Shown: positions 48,557 to 59,583 of the stretch, piece by piece
Layout of the letters: the number at the start of each line of letters is the position of its first letter
How positions within the stretch are numbered: position 1 is the first letter of the stretch
Program-made: the position numbers and the translations under genes
NCBI GenBank assembly: GCA_035236585.1
Contig: CP141138.1
Location: forward strand, 26,237,437 to 26,301,436
Direction: 5' to 3'
Length of the DNA stretch: 64,000 bases
DNA from: Warburgia ugandensis
Taxonomy: Eukaryota > Streptophyta > Magnoliopsida > Canellales > Canellaceae
Notes under the pieces: generated by a model
Told to the model about the DNA's origin: nothing
Database searches by the model: none
What the model saw: only the letters and a program-made list of their open reading frames with translations

Positions 48557-49626
48557 ATATGTAGCTCTTTTATGTTTGATTTTGACTCAAATTAAAGTTT
48601 AATAATTGAAGGTTTTGAACTCACTATATGAATGTAATTGGCAATTTTGATGTCTCAATACGTACATGTGATTTGATAGTTTCTAGAGTACAAATATTTA
48701 GCCCAGTTGGATGCCTTGTAAATCACAATTTTTGGGTTGTAAAATACACCTAGTAACTCATGGTTTTGAAATCTGAAAGTGAGATTTAACAAATTGGTTT
48801 TTAACAAGTTGCTATAATTAGTAAATCATAGTTTTGAAAATCCAAAATAATTTAATTTTTAGTATGTTGTTATGCTTTGAGAATGAAGAGTTGTATACTC
48901 TAAACTGCTATGTAGTATATTTGGTTTGAGAACAATTTAGTGCCTTATACTTGACATTTTTGGTTGAGTTTTCAAAGCAATGCACAATATATTATTTTAG
49001 TTTGAGACAAAGATATTAGATAATTATGTTTTGACATTTATTTCTAGCTTGAAAAAGAGCCATTATGCTATTTATGTTTTAATTTGCATGATGGGTTTTG
49101 TTAGGGATTTGCAAAATATATAGGGTATAGTAGTAACATATTTCATGTTTTAAATAGATTGATTGATGATGAATCCTAGTGGGAGCAATGGTAGGAGGTT
49201 GTACATGCTGGGCCCCCTCCAGCCATGAGAGGCATTTTGATTGTGGTGATCATGGCACCCATTCGATATTAATTGTAGGCTTCATTATGAATGTGGTGGT
49301 GAGTCCCTCCCAGGTACTAGCAGGCACATGATTTGGTGGGTTGTTTTGTGAGCATAGTGTGATCCCATGGAAAATTTGTACCGTAATACTCTTAGGGTGT
49401 AGGATGATGGTCCACAAAATGAACCTATGAATTTATCACTAAATGAGTACTGACCATTTTTGTAAACATTGTCTGTCAACGATGGAAATTTTATTGGCAA
49501 GAGATTGCCCAAATCGTGTTTTTAATGTTTCACTACGTTGATGATATGTGATGCATCATGTTTTTACTTGAAGTGTCAAGTTGTGATATTTTGATATTTT
49601 TACTTTGGATACACACACACGACACA

Positions 49627-49628
<2 letters not shown>

Positions 49629-49703
<75 letters not shown>
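49629..49703. repeat. (GT)n microsatellite, 75 bp, with inverted CA stretch
   Basis: A GT run preceded at 49,611-49,620 by ACACACACAC and the spacer GACACATC, so the block can fold back on itself. Located in LTR B at the same place as the palindrome in copy A. Confidence 0.95.
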
Positions 49704-49704
<1 letters not shown>

Positions 49705-50340
49705 ACACATTGTGTGATTGACATTGAATAGCTGTAATGCATTGCATGACATGACTAATAAGAAGTTAGTCATGTGATTTCCTAGTTTTATATTATTATT
49801 ATTTTCAAATCATCTGAGTGTGCATGTATGTTATGCATGCTAGAATTCCACAGATTTTGAGTTTAATAGTTTTAATTCTATTTACTAGGTATAGTCATAT
49901 ACCCAAACCACAAACACATTGTGGATCAAGTCAAAGACTCTGGAGACTAGAAGTAGACTCCAAAGACTAGAAGTAACATAGAAAAGTAAGACAACAATTG
50001 AATTGGAGTTTGCTTTTATTGTATTTATTTCATTGATTGTGAATGTAGTTTGGCACAAAGTGCTAGATTATATTTTATTAAACTTTACATTATAACTAGG
50101 CTATAACTAATAAACCTTGGAATCATATTTTGAATTGAAATGGATCTAAATGAATATGTGTTTGGTATTTATTAATGTAGAGATTTAAATGGTTAATACT
50201 CGTGTATTTTGAAAACAATTTTTAAGAAATAGTTACTTTCACGTGATTTGTTTCATAAATGAAAATTTCAAATAGATCTCACCTTTCTAAATAAATTTAA
50301 AATAACAAATTATGTTTTAAAAACTCAAAGTCATTACAGT

Positions 50341-50354
50341 TGGTAGTAGAGCCC
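50341..50354 (+). other. Degenerate primer-binding site of second G3 element
   Basis: TGGTAGTAGAGCCC, 2 nt after LTR B, differs from the initiator-tRNA site TGGTATCAGAGCCC of G1 at two positions. Confidence 0.8.
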
Positions 50355-51300
50355 AAATTTATGTTGCTCACAACTTAATGGATGGTCATGAATAGTCAAC
50401 TAATAAACTTTTTGGTCTAATGCAACAGGTGAAGCTGTTCAATTATTAATGTAGCACCTCAAGCAGTACTTGCAAAACCAAACACAAGCAGCACTAAATA
50501 GAAGGGCAGGAGCTCTAAATGGAAATACCAATAGTGTAGAGAACCTACTAGATGGATTCAAGAAGATGATGCCACCATTCTTTGGAGAGGATAAGTAGGA
50601 CACAACTAAGACATAGATATTTGAGGTAGAGATAGTCCTCATGGCAAAAGGGGACCTTGAAGGGAAGAAGGTAGTTATGGCTACATTTGTGATAACCAGA
50701 GAAGCAAGATTTTGGTGTTAGACCACAGAACAAATTCATTTATAGGTATCTAGGCTATTCCATGGGAAGAATTTAGGACAATTTTCTTCAATAATTATTT
50801 TCCCCCACATTCAAAGACAGAAAAGAAAGAATTCTTGAGCTTGAATAAGGTGATTTGTCAATGATCCAATATGAGATAAGTTCACTCAACCTTGGAGGCT
50901 AGCACCGAATCTATGTACTACTGATGAGAAAGCGGTCAAAAGTTCATTGGCAATTTGACTTTTTAGTTGAGGAGTAAGGTCCTCAAAGTTCAGGCTACTA
51001 CTATGCAAAGGGTAGCTGAAATGATCTCCATTTTTTAGAAAGATAACAAAAGAGTGTAGATAGAGAAAAAGGAAAAGGAGAAACATGTCAGCACTGACAG
51101 ATATTTTAAGAAGGAGAAGATGTCCATGCAGTCTTCAAGGTCTCAACAACCCCTAAAGCATCGAGTCGACCACCAAAGAAGGGCAAGTGATTCTAAACCA
51201 TGCCACATGCATGAAACATCATCCAAGTTACCAACATCATGTATTATGACACAGGACATTTGTCAAAGATTATGAGATTATGAAGAAAGAGGGAGATGCT
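50355..51300 (+). pseudogene. G3 second interior: gag remnant
   Basis: Starts downstream of the primer site. Recognisable pieces are DGFKKMMPPFFGED (50,549-50,592), which corresponds to the start of the gypsy gag domain (FQKMVKPFYGDG in G1), then KVVMATFVITREARFW (50,668-50,716), matching the ASYLLKGEAGFWW block. A lysine-rich stretch follows. No intact zinc knuckle found. Several stops and shifts. Confidence 0.7.
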
Positions 51301-54300
51301 TAGAAAGATCAAATTCCCATGAGTCAAGGGCAAGTGTTTGCCATCACTTTAGGGTAGACACATGCATAAAATGCTATCGTTGAAGGTAGTCTTCTTGTTC
51401 ACTTATAGCTGCCAAAATTCTTTTTGATTCAGTTCTAGCACACTTTTATTTAGTATGATTTTGCATTGTGTACGAGTAGTCTAGTCTAGAGTTTAGGGTT
51501 CTATTTATATGTGATGACCCCATTGAGTGAGTCCATATGTTCACATAAATTCCTTTGGGATGTTCTAATTACAATTGAAAAAAGATGAATGGATATTGAT
51601 AACCCTCCTAAATGTGATGGACTTTGATGTCACTATGGGGATGGACTTATTGGTTTTGCATTGGACAACAATCAACTGCATAAGAAGAAGGATGCCTTCA
51701 ATTTTCCAAAAGAGGTGGCAAACTCCTTTCAAGGGAGACAAGACTCTATAGAAGCATGTGTCTTTCTATTGTGAAGGAGGTTAGACATATTGCTAAGCGA
51801 TGTCAAAGCTTTTTGGCCAAAGTCTAACAAACTTAGGCTGGAGGAGGTAGCAATAGTCCTAAAATTTTGAGACATATTTCCTGAGGATCTCCTAGGATTA
51901 CCACCCAAAAAGGAGTTGTATTCCACTAATACCTGACAGAGCTCCCAAAGAGCCATATCGAATGGTCATAGCAAAGCTGAAAGAATTGAAGAACCAGATG
52001 TAGGAAATGGTAAACAAAGGATTCACTAGACCTAATTTTTACCATGGGGAGCACCTATCCCTTTTATCAAATACAAGGATGGGTCAACGAGATCTTGCAT
52101 TGACTAACGAATGCTTGATGGAGTCATTGTAAAGAATATACATTCTCTACCTCAGATAGATTATTTCTATGATCAACTTAAAGCAACTAGGGTCTTTTCA
52201 AAGATAAATTTGAGGCACGAATATCATCAGCTATGGCTTAGAGAAGAAGATATCTTAAGACAGCATTCGAAACTTGATATGGACATTATGAATACAAAGT
52301 AATGCCATTTGGGTTGACAAATACTCCAACCACATTCATGGAGCTTATGAACAAGGTGTTCAAGCAATTTCTTGACAAATTTGCCATGATGTTTATGGAC
52401 ACATCCTAGTTTATTCAATGAGTCAAGAGAAGCATAAGAAACACTTGCATGTGGTGGTGGACATGCTTATGGCACATTAACTATGGGTCAAATTCAGCAA
52501 GTGTGAATTTTGATTGAAGTAAATTTTATAGGCCATGTCATTTCAAAAGATGGTGTAGCTGTGGACCCAACAAAGGTAGAGATAGTGAAGAAGTGGGAGA
52601 TACCCAAGATAGTGACAAAGATACAAAGTTTCCTATATCTTGTTGGATACTATCATAGGTTTATTAAAGAATTCTCACGTATTGCCTTACCATTGATACG
52701 GTTGACAACGAAAATGTGAGATTTGTGTGAGATGATACATGTGAAGTGAGGTTCTACTGAAGAGGAAACTGACCACTACACTAGAACTTACCTTACTATT
52801 AGGTGGTGGAGGCTTTATGTTTTTAGATGCCTTAGGCAAAGGATAGGGTATGTGTTGATGCAAAATGAAAAGGTGATTCTTATGTTTCTCAATAGTTGAA
52901 AAAGATGAGGTTAATTACCATACTCATGATCAAGAACTGACGGCTATGGTTTTTACCTTAAGGATTTGAAGGCATTATTTATACTGAGAGAATTTTGAGG
53001 TGTTCATAGATCACAAAGTCTTAGGTACATATTCTCACAACAGGATTTTAATATGAGGCAGAGGATATGGATGGAGTACATAAAAGACTATGACTTCTCT
53101 ATTTAGTATCATCTGGGAAAAGCTAATATAGTGGTTTATGCATTGAGTTGCAAGGTACAAGGGATGTGCGTGAGCATGCTTTCTAAGAGGTGAAAATTGC
53201 TATAAGAAGTAGTTGAGTACAGACTAAAAATGTAGCACAAGAATAGGATATCATTGAAGCAAACTTGAATGTAAGATCTGCCATTGTTGAGAGATTTCTC
53301 CAAATGTAGAAGATTATGATCTGACATAGGCATTGGCTGAGAAGCCATGATTCACTTGAAAAATAAATGGCAATGTTTCAATGCTTGGGAGTTTAGTGGT
53401 TTTGGCGAGTATTGAAATGAGGTAAGAATTTCTTAGAGAGGCACACCAGTTATAGTATACCATTCATCTTGGTGGAATGAAAACGTATTAGAATATGAAA
53501 AGACAATTTTGGTAGAATTGCATGAAAAAGCATGCGGGAGAGCTTCTGGAGTGATGCTTGACATGTCAATAGCTCAAGGCCAAGCATTAGAGGTTAGCAA
53601 GATTTTTATAGCCTCTTGAGCTTTCTAAGTGGAAGTGGAATCATATCCACATGGACTCCATTGAAGACTTACTAAGGAGGTCGAGCAAACATGACATGAT
53701 ATGGATAATAGTTGATCAACTGATGAAATTGACACACTTCCTCCTAATTAGATAGAATCAATCTACTAAAAATCTAGCACAGGTATACATCCAAGAAGTT
53801 GTGAGCTTCCATGGCGTACACGTAACTATTACTTTTGACAGGGATAGATGATTCACATCACAGTTTTGGAGATGTGTGCATGAGTCTTTAGTATCATTGT
53901 TGAGTTTCAATATAGCTTTTCATCCTCAAACAAATGGTCAATTTGAGAGAATGATTTAGATACTAGAAGATATATTGAGAGCATGTACAATTGAATGAAA
54001 AGAGAATTGGGACAAGATCCTACCTTAGGTTGAGTTCACATACAATAATAATTTTCACTTAAACATCAGAATGACTTTATATGAACCTCTATATGTTAGA
54101 TTCTATTGTTCACCAATTTACTAGTGTGAAGTTGGAGAGAATAAGATCATACAGTAAGAACTAGAAAACAATGTGCCAACAAGGTGAGACTTATTAAGAA
54201 GTAATTCCTTGTAGCTTAAAGCTGAGACAAAAGCTACACGAAAAGAGGCATAAGGACTTGGAATTTGAGGTTAGGGATCACGTATTGCTAAAAATTTCTC

Positions 54301-54720
54301 CAACTAAAGGAGTCATGAGGTTTGGAATGAAAGGAAAACTGAGTCCTTGATTTATTGCTCCTAAAGAGATTTTGTACAGGATTGGATTAGTGACATGCAG
54401 GCTAGCATTATTGCCTCAGCTCTTGGAGGTTCACAATGCTTCCCATGTTTTCAAGCTATAGAGTTATATGCTTGACTCTTCATATGTGCTTGAACAAGTG
54501 CCAATTGACTTGCAACCAGATTTGACATTTGAAACGAAACCGGTTCAAATTTTGGACAAGAAAGAACAAAATTGAGCAATAAAATAATTTCTCAAGTTAA
54601 AATCCCCTAGAAATAACATTCAATTGAAGAGGCAATATGGGAACTGTCATATGAGATAAGAGAGAAACGTATACAAAAATTTGTAATTGAATTGAAAAGA
54701 ATTTCAAGGATGAAATTCCT
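51301..54720 (+). pseudogene. G3 second interior: protease, RT, RNase H, integrase remnants
   Basis: Full gypsy pol order in decayed form. Protease remnants lie near 51,320-51,700 (QGQVFAIT-type sequence). RT: DGVIVKNIHSLPQIDYFYDQL and VFSKINLRHEYHQL (52,117-52,235), [20 protein letters not shown] (52,302-52,362), a catalytic box decayed to MFMDTS, then [20 protein letters not shown] and FLYLVGYYHRFIKEFSRIA (52,519-52,690). RNase H lies near 52,790-53,150 and integrase near 53,440-54,130. The tail is near 54,440-54,700 and ends in the AAGGATGAAATTCCTTGAAG polypurine region. Same family as the first interior; unlike that copy it retains gag to RT. Confidence 0.85.
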
Positions 54721-54735
54721 TGAAGGGGGTAATAA

Positions 54736-55069
54736 TGTACTAACCTAAATTCTTGTAACTAATTTTTTCATCAATTAAAAACAAGATTTTTTCCTCAAAC
54801 TATGAAAATTTAATTTTTGATAACAAAATAAATGAATGATGAGATTACAATAGTTAGATAGAGCTAGGAAAGAGATTTTTAATGATAGAAAGAGGGTAAT
54901 AATGTAATGACCCAAATTCTTGTAACTAATTTTGTCATCAATTAAAAACAAGATTTTTTCCTCAAACTATGAAAATTTAATTTTTGATAACAAAATAAAT
55001 GAATGATGAGATTACAATAGATAGATAGAACTAGGAAAGAGATTTTAATGATAGAAAGAGGTGGTAAAT
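54736..55069 (+). repeat. Tandem duplication of the first 167 bp of LTR C
   Basis: The LTR start at 54,736 is repeated from 54,903 (TGTAATGACCCAAATTC). Both share TTAAAAACAAGATTTTTTCC and GATAACAAAATAAATGAATG. LTR B has this sequence once. The second copy keeps the better LTR start and is preceded by AGAGGGTAATAA, similar to the real polypurine tract. Confidence 0.9.
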
Positions 55070-56133
55070 TTGACTAATAGAGACCCATGTCATAACTATG
55101 CTAAGTATAACAATTGATAAGGTCACCCCTTTTTATTTGGTTTGGATGTTTTATAGTAGAAGAGGACTCATATATAGATGTTTTTAATAAAAGGAAATCA
55201 TACACTTAACATCTTAATCTTGGAAGCCAAGAAACCAAGGGAAAATTGACATCTCCACCTTAAGGAGTGTGGGTTTCATTAGATGCTTAGGGCTATAAGT
55301 CTAGGAAGTAAGGGACTTCTAGGACTATAAGTAAAAACCATGGAAGGAAGGGAGAAAAGGAAAGAAAGAAAATAGAAAAAGGCAGAAAGAAAGGAGAGAA
55401 GGAAGAAGAAGAAAAGAAAAAGTGGTGATCTGCTTTGTGTTGAGAAGCAGTGTGTGATAGAATGAGAACGAAGGAGAAGGGGAAAATCTACAAAAAATGG
55501 GAGAAACTAAGTGAGATAGTCAAAGAGGTAGGTGGATCTAGAACTACTTAGTTCACGTTAAGTTTTCAGACGTTCTCGAGATTTGAAATAGATGTTTTTC
55601 CCTTGATAATCTTACATAAATAGAATATTTTGATCTTAGAGTGATTTTGAATAATTGATGACCATTAAGTTTTTGATCATATATATGGTAGTTTATAACA
55701 TGTTTTCATACCCTGATTTAGACATTTTATATCATGTTTGTATACCTACTATAGACCTTTTCTTTTAGTATGTTTATCATACTCTATTATGGAAGTTTTC
55801 TAACAAATCTTCATGATCTATTTTAGATGCTTTTTAGCATATATTCATGCCTAGTTTTTGACATTCTTTTTTGTAGAATGGTCTTCCAACTCTGTTAGAG
55901 ATGTTTTCTAGTATGATTTCATGCCTATCATTTTTATTTTATTTTTGTTTGATCATTAAACGATTCACATTCTGTATTTTAGCAAGATTGTGGAGCATCT
56001 CACTATTATTTCTCTTAGCATGCCTATTATTGCTTTCATGAGTTTGCTTTCTAGCAAGAGGTTATGCATATAATCATGTCCACTTTAGCTAGAAGATTAT
56101 CATGCAAAAGACGATTTTTTCTAAGTCTTTAAT

Positions 56134-59100
56134 TCTGACACCTCTGGATTTTCTAAATCTTTTTCCAATACATATAGTAGTAGTAAAATTTTATTTTTAT
56201 AAAATAGCAGGATCCCTGAAATAAAACTGAAATATTTTAATTTTTTCTCAGCATCAAGGAAAAATACCCAATAAAGAAAACCTAGGGGGTCATTTACACC
56301 CCAAAACTACACTGGCGAACAAAATCAATTTTAGACGCTTTGAGCATGCTCAAATTTAAAACCATGATAAATTATGCAAGCTGTAAAGAGACAATGATAA
56401 TAAAAGGCCCAAAGCTCCAAGGTCCATTCAAAATCACCACATCCTCCATGTGTAAGTATATGCACACTATACAGTGGTATGAGTCTAATCTATCAAAATA
56501 TAAAAACATCTAGGTAGAGTCCCAAAAGTCCAATACAAGTCTAAAGATGTACAATACTATGTCTCTGAACACGAAAAGTATATGGTCCTCAGGTCCTCGT
56601 CTAGATCAACGCTAGTCCACTCGCTTCCCTCTCTATCTGTCGCACTCCAATTCCGAGGCATTGCAAAACAAAGCAATGCCTTACCAAGCTATGCTTTTGT
56701 AGGTGATTCACATTTAATAATAAATATAAATAAAATCAAAAGACACTAAGTATCATAATCATGAAAAAATCTCATAAGACAAAAGTATACAAGGCATGTA
56801 AACCCTCAAAATCCATAATGAATAATTCGAGAAATCATGCACTAAGCAAAATCGTATCAATCTAAATATCATATGTCATAATCATGAGAAGCTGTACACA
56901 ATTAAGTTGTATGAGTGCCTCAACTACACTCACGACAATGACAATGAGTCCTCATTCTAACCCTAGGTCCCTCACATGCAGCTCGCATCAATCTATTTCC
57001 CGATGGAAGCTTGTCAGCCAAACTACTGGCCTGCCCTCCAATCGGTACAATACCTAGCTTACCTCGCTTCACCAGATACAATCCAACCCTGGGTGCCTCA
57101 CGTGCAGCCCGCATTAGTCTATTTCCTAACGGAAGCCTGTCATCCCAAACTACTGGCCTGCCCTCAAATCGGTACAAGACCCAACTTACCCTGCATTACC
57201 CAATGGTCTCAATCAAGGTCCATGATAGAGTGTAATCCATCACATATCAAAATCATGGATAATTATGTAATCAAATATCATAATAACAAATATGAAGTAT
57301 TAAACACATACAACAAAACACGGTAGTACATAAGACATATGCCTTCAGAATTTTAGATAAGTCACAATCGATGAAATCATGAGTAAAATCCCAAATGTGA
57401 TCACCTACCTTAACAATCGTGATACTCTAATCAGGCGCGTAGATAAAATCACGTCGTGTGCCCTAACATACCTGTCACATCATAAGTCATGGGTCACGTG
57501 GTGTTCTCACATCTCAAATAGACTTCTCCAAGTGATAACTTTCCTAATCTAATGGTTAATCCTAAGTTAACGGCTCAAATCACCTTATTAACCCTTCATT
57601 AGGAAAATCCCGAGCTAGATGTTGGTCTTTCTAACATCTAGCGTTATATGTCATCATTGATTGTCAATCCTACCCATTTTCATTACAATCTATTAAATTT
57701 CTATTTTGTTTAGTGATTCACATGTATCTTTATGACTGTATGTCGATTTGACGGTCAAATCACTCTCTGATCCACATCTCCTAAGACACTTGTTCATATA
57801 GACTGTCAAGATCAATTTTCTTGCCAATCCAATGAGATCTGCCCTTCTAACCCATAGATCATTTCATGTTTGATGTATACAACCCAGGTCTAAGGCCTAA
57901 TCATACATTAATTAGCTTGATCTAAGTCATCTAATAGTATTTTATAGTTTAACTATTTAAAAGTTGCTCCAAACTAGGTTTTTATCTTAAATCTAAGTCC
58001 GCCTCATTAAGACGATAACAACGCCTCTTTCGGATCGTGATTTGGACCTCTATAGCTCTCAAAATCACATTTTTTGTGAATAGACAGTTAGAAAAACCCA
58101 AAAATAAGAAAAAGGAGCTCGCGGCACATGCCGTACCTTTGTGCCACGTGTTGCGCTCGTTGTGCCGCGTGTCATGCCATTGTGGGGCGTGGCACGCATT
58201 TGTTGTGCCGCGCATCGCATTGTGGTCTCGCCACATGCCATGGCACTGGTTGTCATGCGCTCGCCGCCCGATGCACAGGTCCGACTATCGCCAGTCGGCA
58301 TTGCCAGGGATGGTGACCGAATTGGTCAGCCGTCACTAAAGACGACCGTTGGAATCCGATCGCTAGCTACCCAGATGCTCCATTTTTTGCGATTTTTACA
58401 CCAATTTGTCCAATTTTTCATGTACATTCCATTTTCATACTCCATTTCAACAAATTCCTTCATTATCTGCCATTTTTATACAATTTTTACCACATTCCTA
58501 AAAACCCTCATCTTATTGTTTTCTTGGTTTTCTAGCATCCTCAGTCGTCCGATCACCATGAAAACTCATGGGTTTGTTCTTTGCATCATCACGTACAAGA
58601 TGAATGGTTCAGATAATCATCTAGCACTGTTTCTTTGACTTATTTTGAGGAAACCAATAATGCCTAAAACTTTACCGAAAAACGGCAAGGTCACTCTGTT
58701 TTTCGGCTTAAAAGTTGATGAAAGCAAGGGGAAAAGAGGGGGGGTGGTCCTACCTCGATTCGGCTAGTCGGAGGGGGGAGAGATTCGTCGTATCAGTGCG
58801 ATTGCCGATGATGAAGTTTCCAATGGCTTAGTCGGTCACGGGGAATGAGAGAGGGTGGAAAGGTGGGGGAAGGTGCATTTAAGGCACCCCACCTTAAATG
58901 CGAATTTTTTTTTATATGATTACCAGCATTAAATGTTGGTAATCATCACCCTGCTAACATGGACGACTGTGATGGATTTTGTGGGCCCCACTTGTGAAAT
59001 GATGATTCTGGCCTTCTAAATAATTTTATCTAAATACAAAAATTAAAATAATTTGTCATTTTTACTCTGATCTTCGATTTTAGCATTTTTAGTGGCGTTG

Positions 59101-59232
59101 GACTCCATTTTTCTGGCACATCTCAAATATTGAGATTTTAACTCGAGATACTATCTCCAAATTTCTTAAATTCTCAATTTTCTAAAAATCATAAAATTAA
59201 TTATTCTAGAATTTAAAATAGTGAATGTTACA
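56134..59232 (-). mobile_element. Solo LTR S, Tekay/Del-like, reverse orientation, about 3.1 kb
   Basis: In element sense it starts TGTAACATTCACT (at 59,232) and ends GGTGTCAGA (56,134). The target TTAAT is duplicated at 56,129-56,133 and 59,233-59,237, which puts two bases beyond the TGTCA terminus. The empty site is seen in LTR B (CTTTAATAAAGTGC, near 46,134). It shares the 26-bp hairpin (56,656-56,681) with G1 and has a GC-rich cassette at about 58,110-58,330 and a donor-like GAG/GTAGG at 58,753. The fragment at 25,226 belongs to the same family. Confidence 0.88.
56656..56681 (-). other. Perfect 26-bp hairpin in solo LTR S
   Basis: Arms AGGCATTGC/GCAATGCCT with loop AAAACAAA on the plus strand; the exact reverse complement of 27,801-27,826. 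About 520 bp from the LTR end. Confidence 0.85.
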
Positions 59233-59583
59233 TTAATAGAGTGCATGAATGAATGGTTTAATGTGTTGTATTGACTATGTAACTAACATATTTTCTTAGG
59301 ATCCAAGTAAGTTTTAGTATCCACGATTTTAGTGTATTAGTATATGTCTCTTTTATGTCTGATTTTGACTCAAATTAAAGTATGTTAATTAACAGTTTTG
59401 ATGTCATTAGATGCATATAATTGAAGGTTTTGATGTCTCAATACATACATGTGTGTGTGTGTTGATGGTTTTTAGAATACTAATATTTAGCCCAATAGTA
59501 TGCCATGTAAGTCATGGTTTTTGAGTTGTAAAACACATCTGATAAATCATGGTTTTAAAATCTCAAAGTGAGGTTTGACATAC

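Larger units (their letters stand above)
44922..50338 (+). mobile_element. G3 LTR copy B, complete, with nested solo LTR Y
   Basis: Starts TGTAATAACAC after a polypurine tract and ends AAAGTCATTACA two bases before a primer-site remnant. Without the 2,316 bp of Y and its duplicated target it is about 3,100 bp. It serves as 3' LTR of the first interior and 5' LTR of the second, and provides the reference for copies A and C. A GT microsatellite lies at 49,629. Confidence 0.85.

Noticed and set aside
56920-58638. Several overlapping open frames of 60-165 codons on both strands
   Set aside because: They fall in solo LTR S, especially its GC-rich cassette where stops are rare by composition. No domain could be recognised and frames overlap on both strands.
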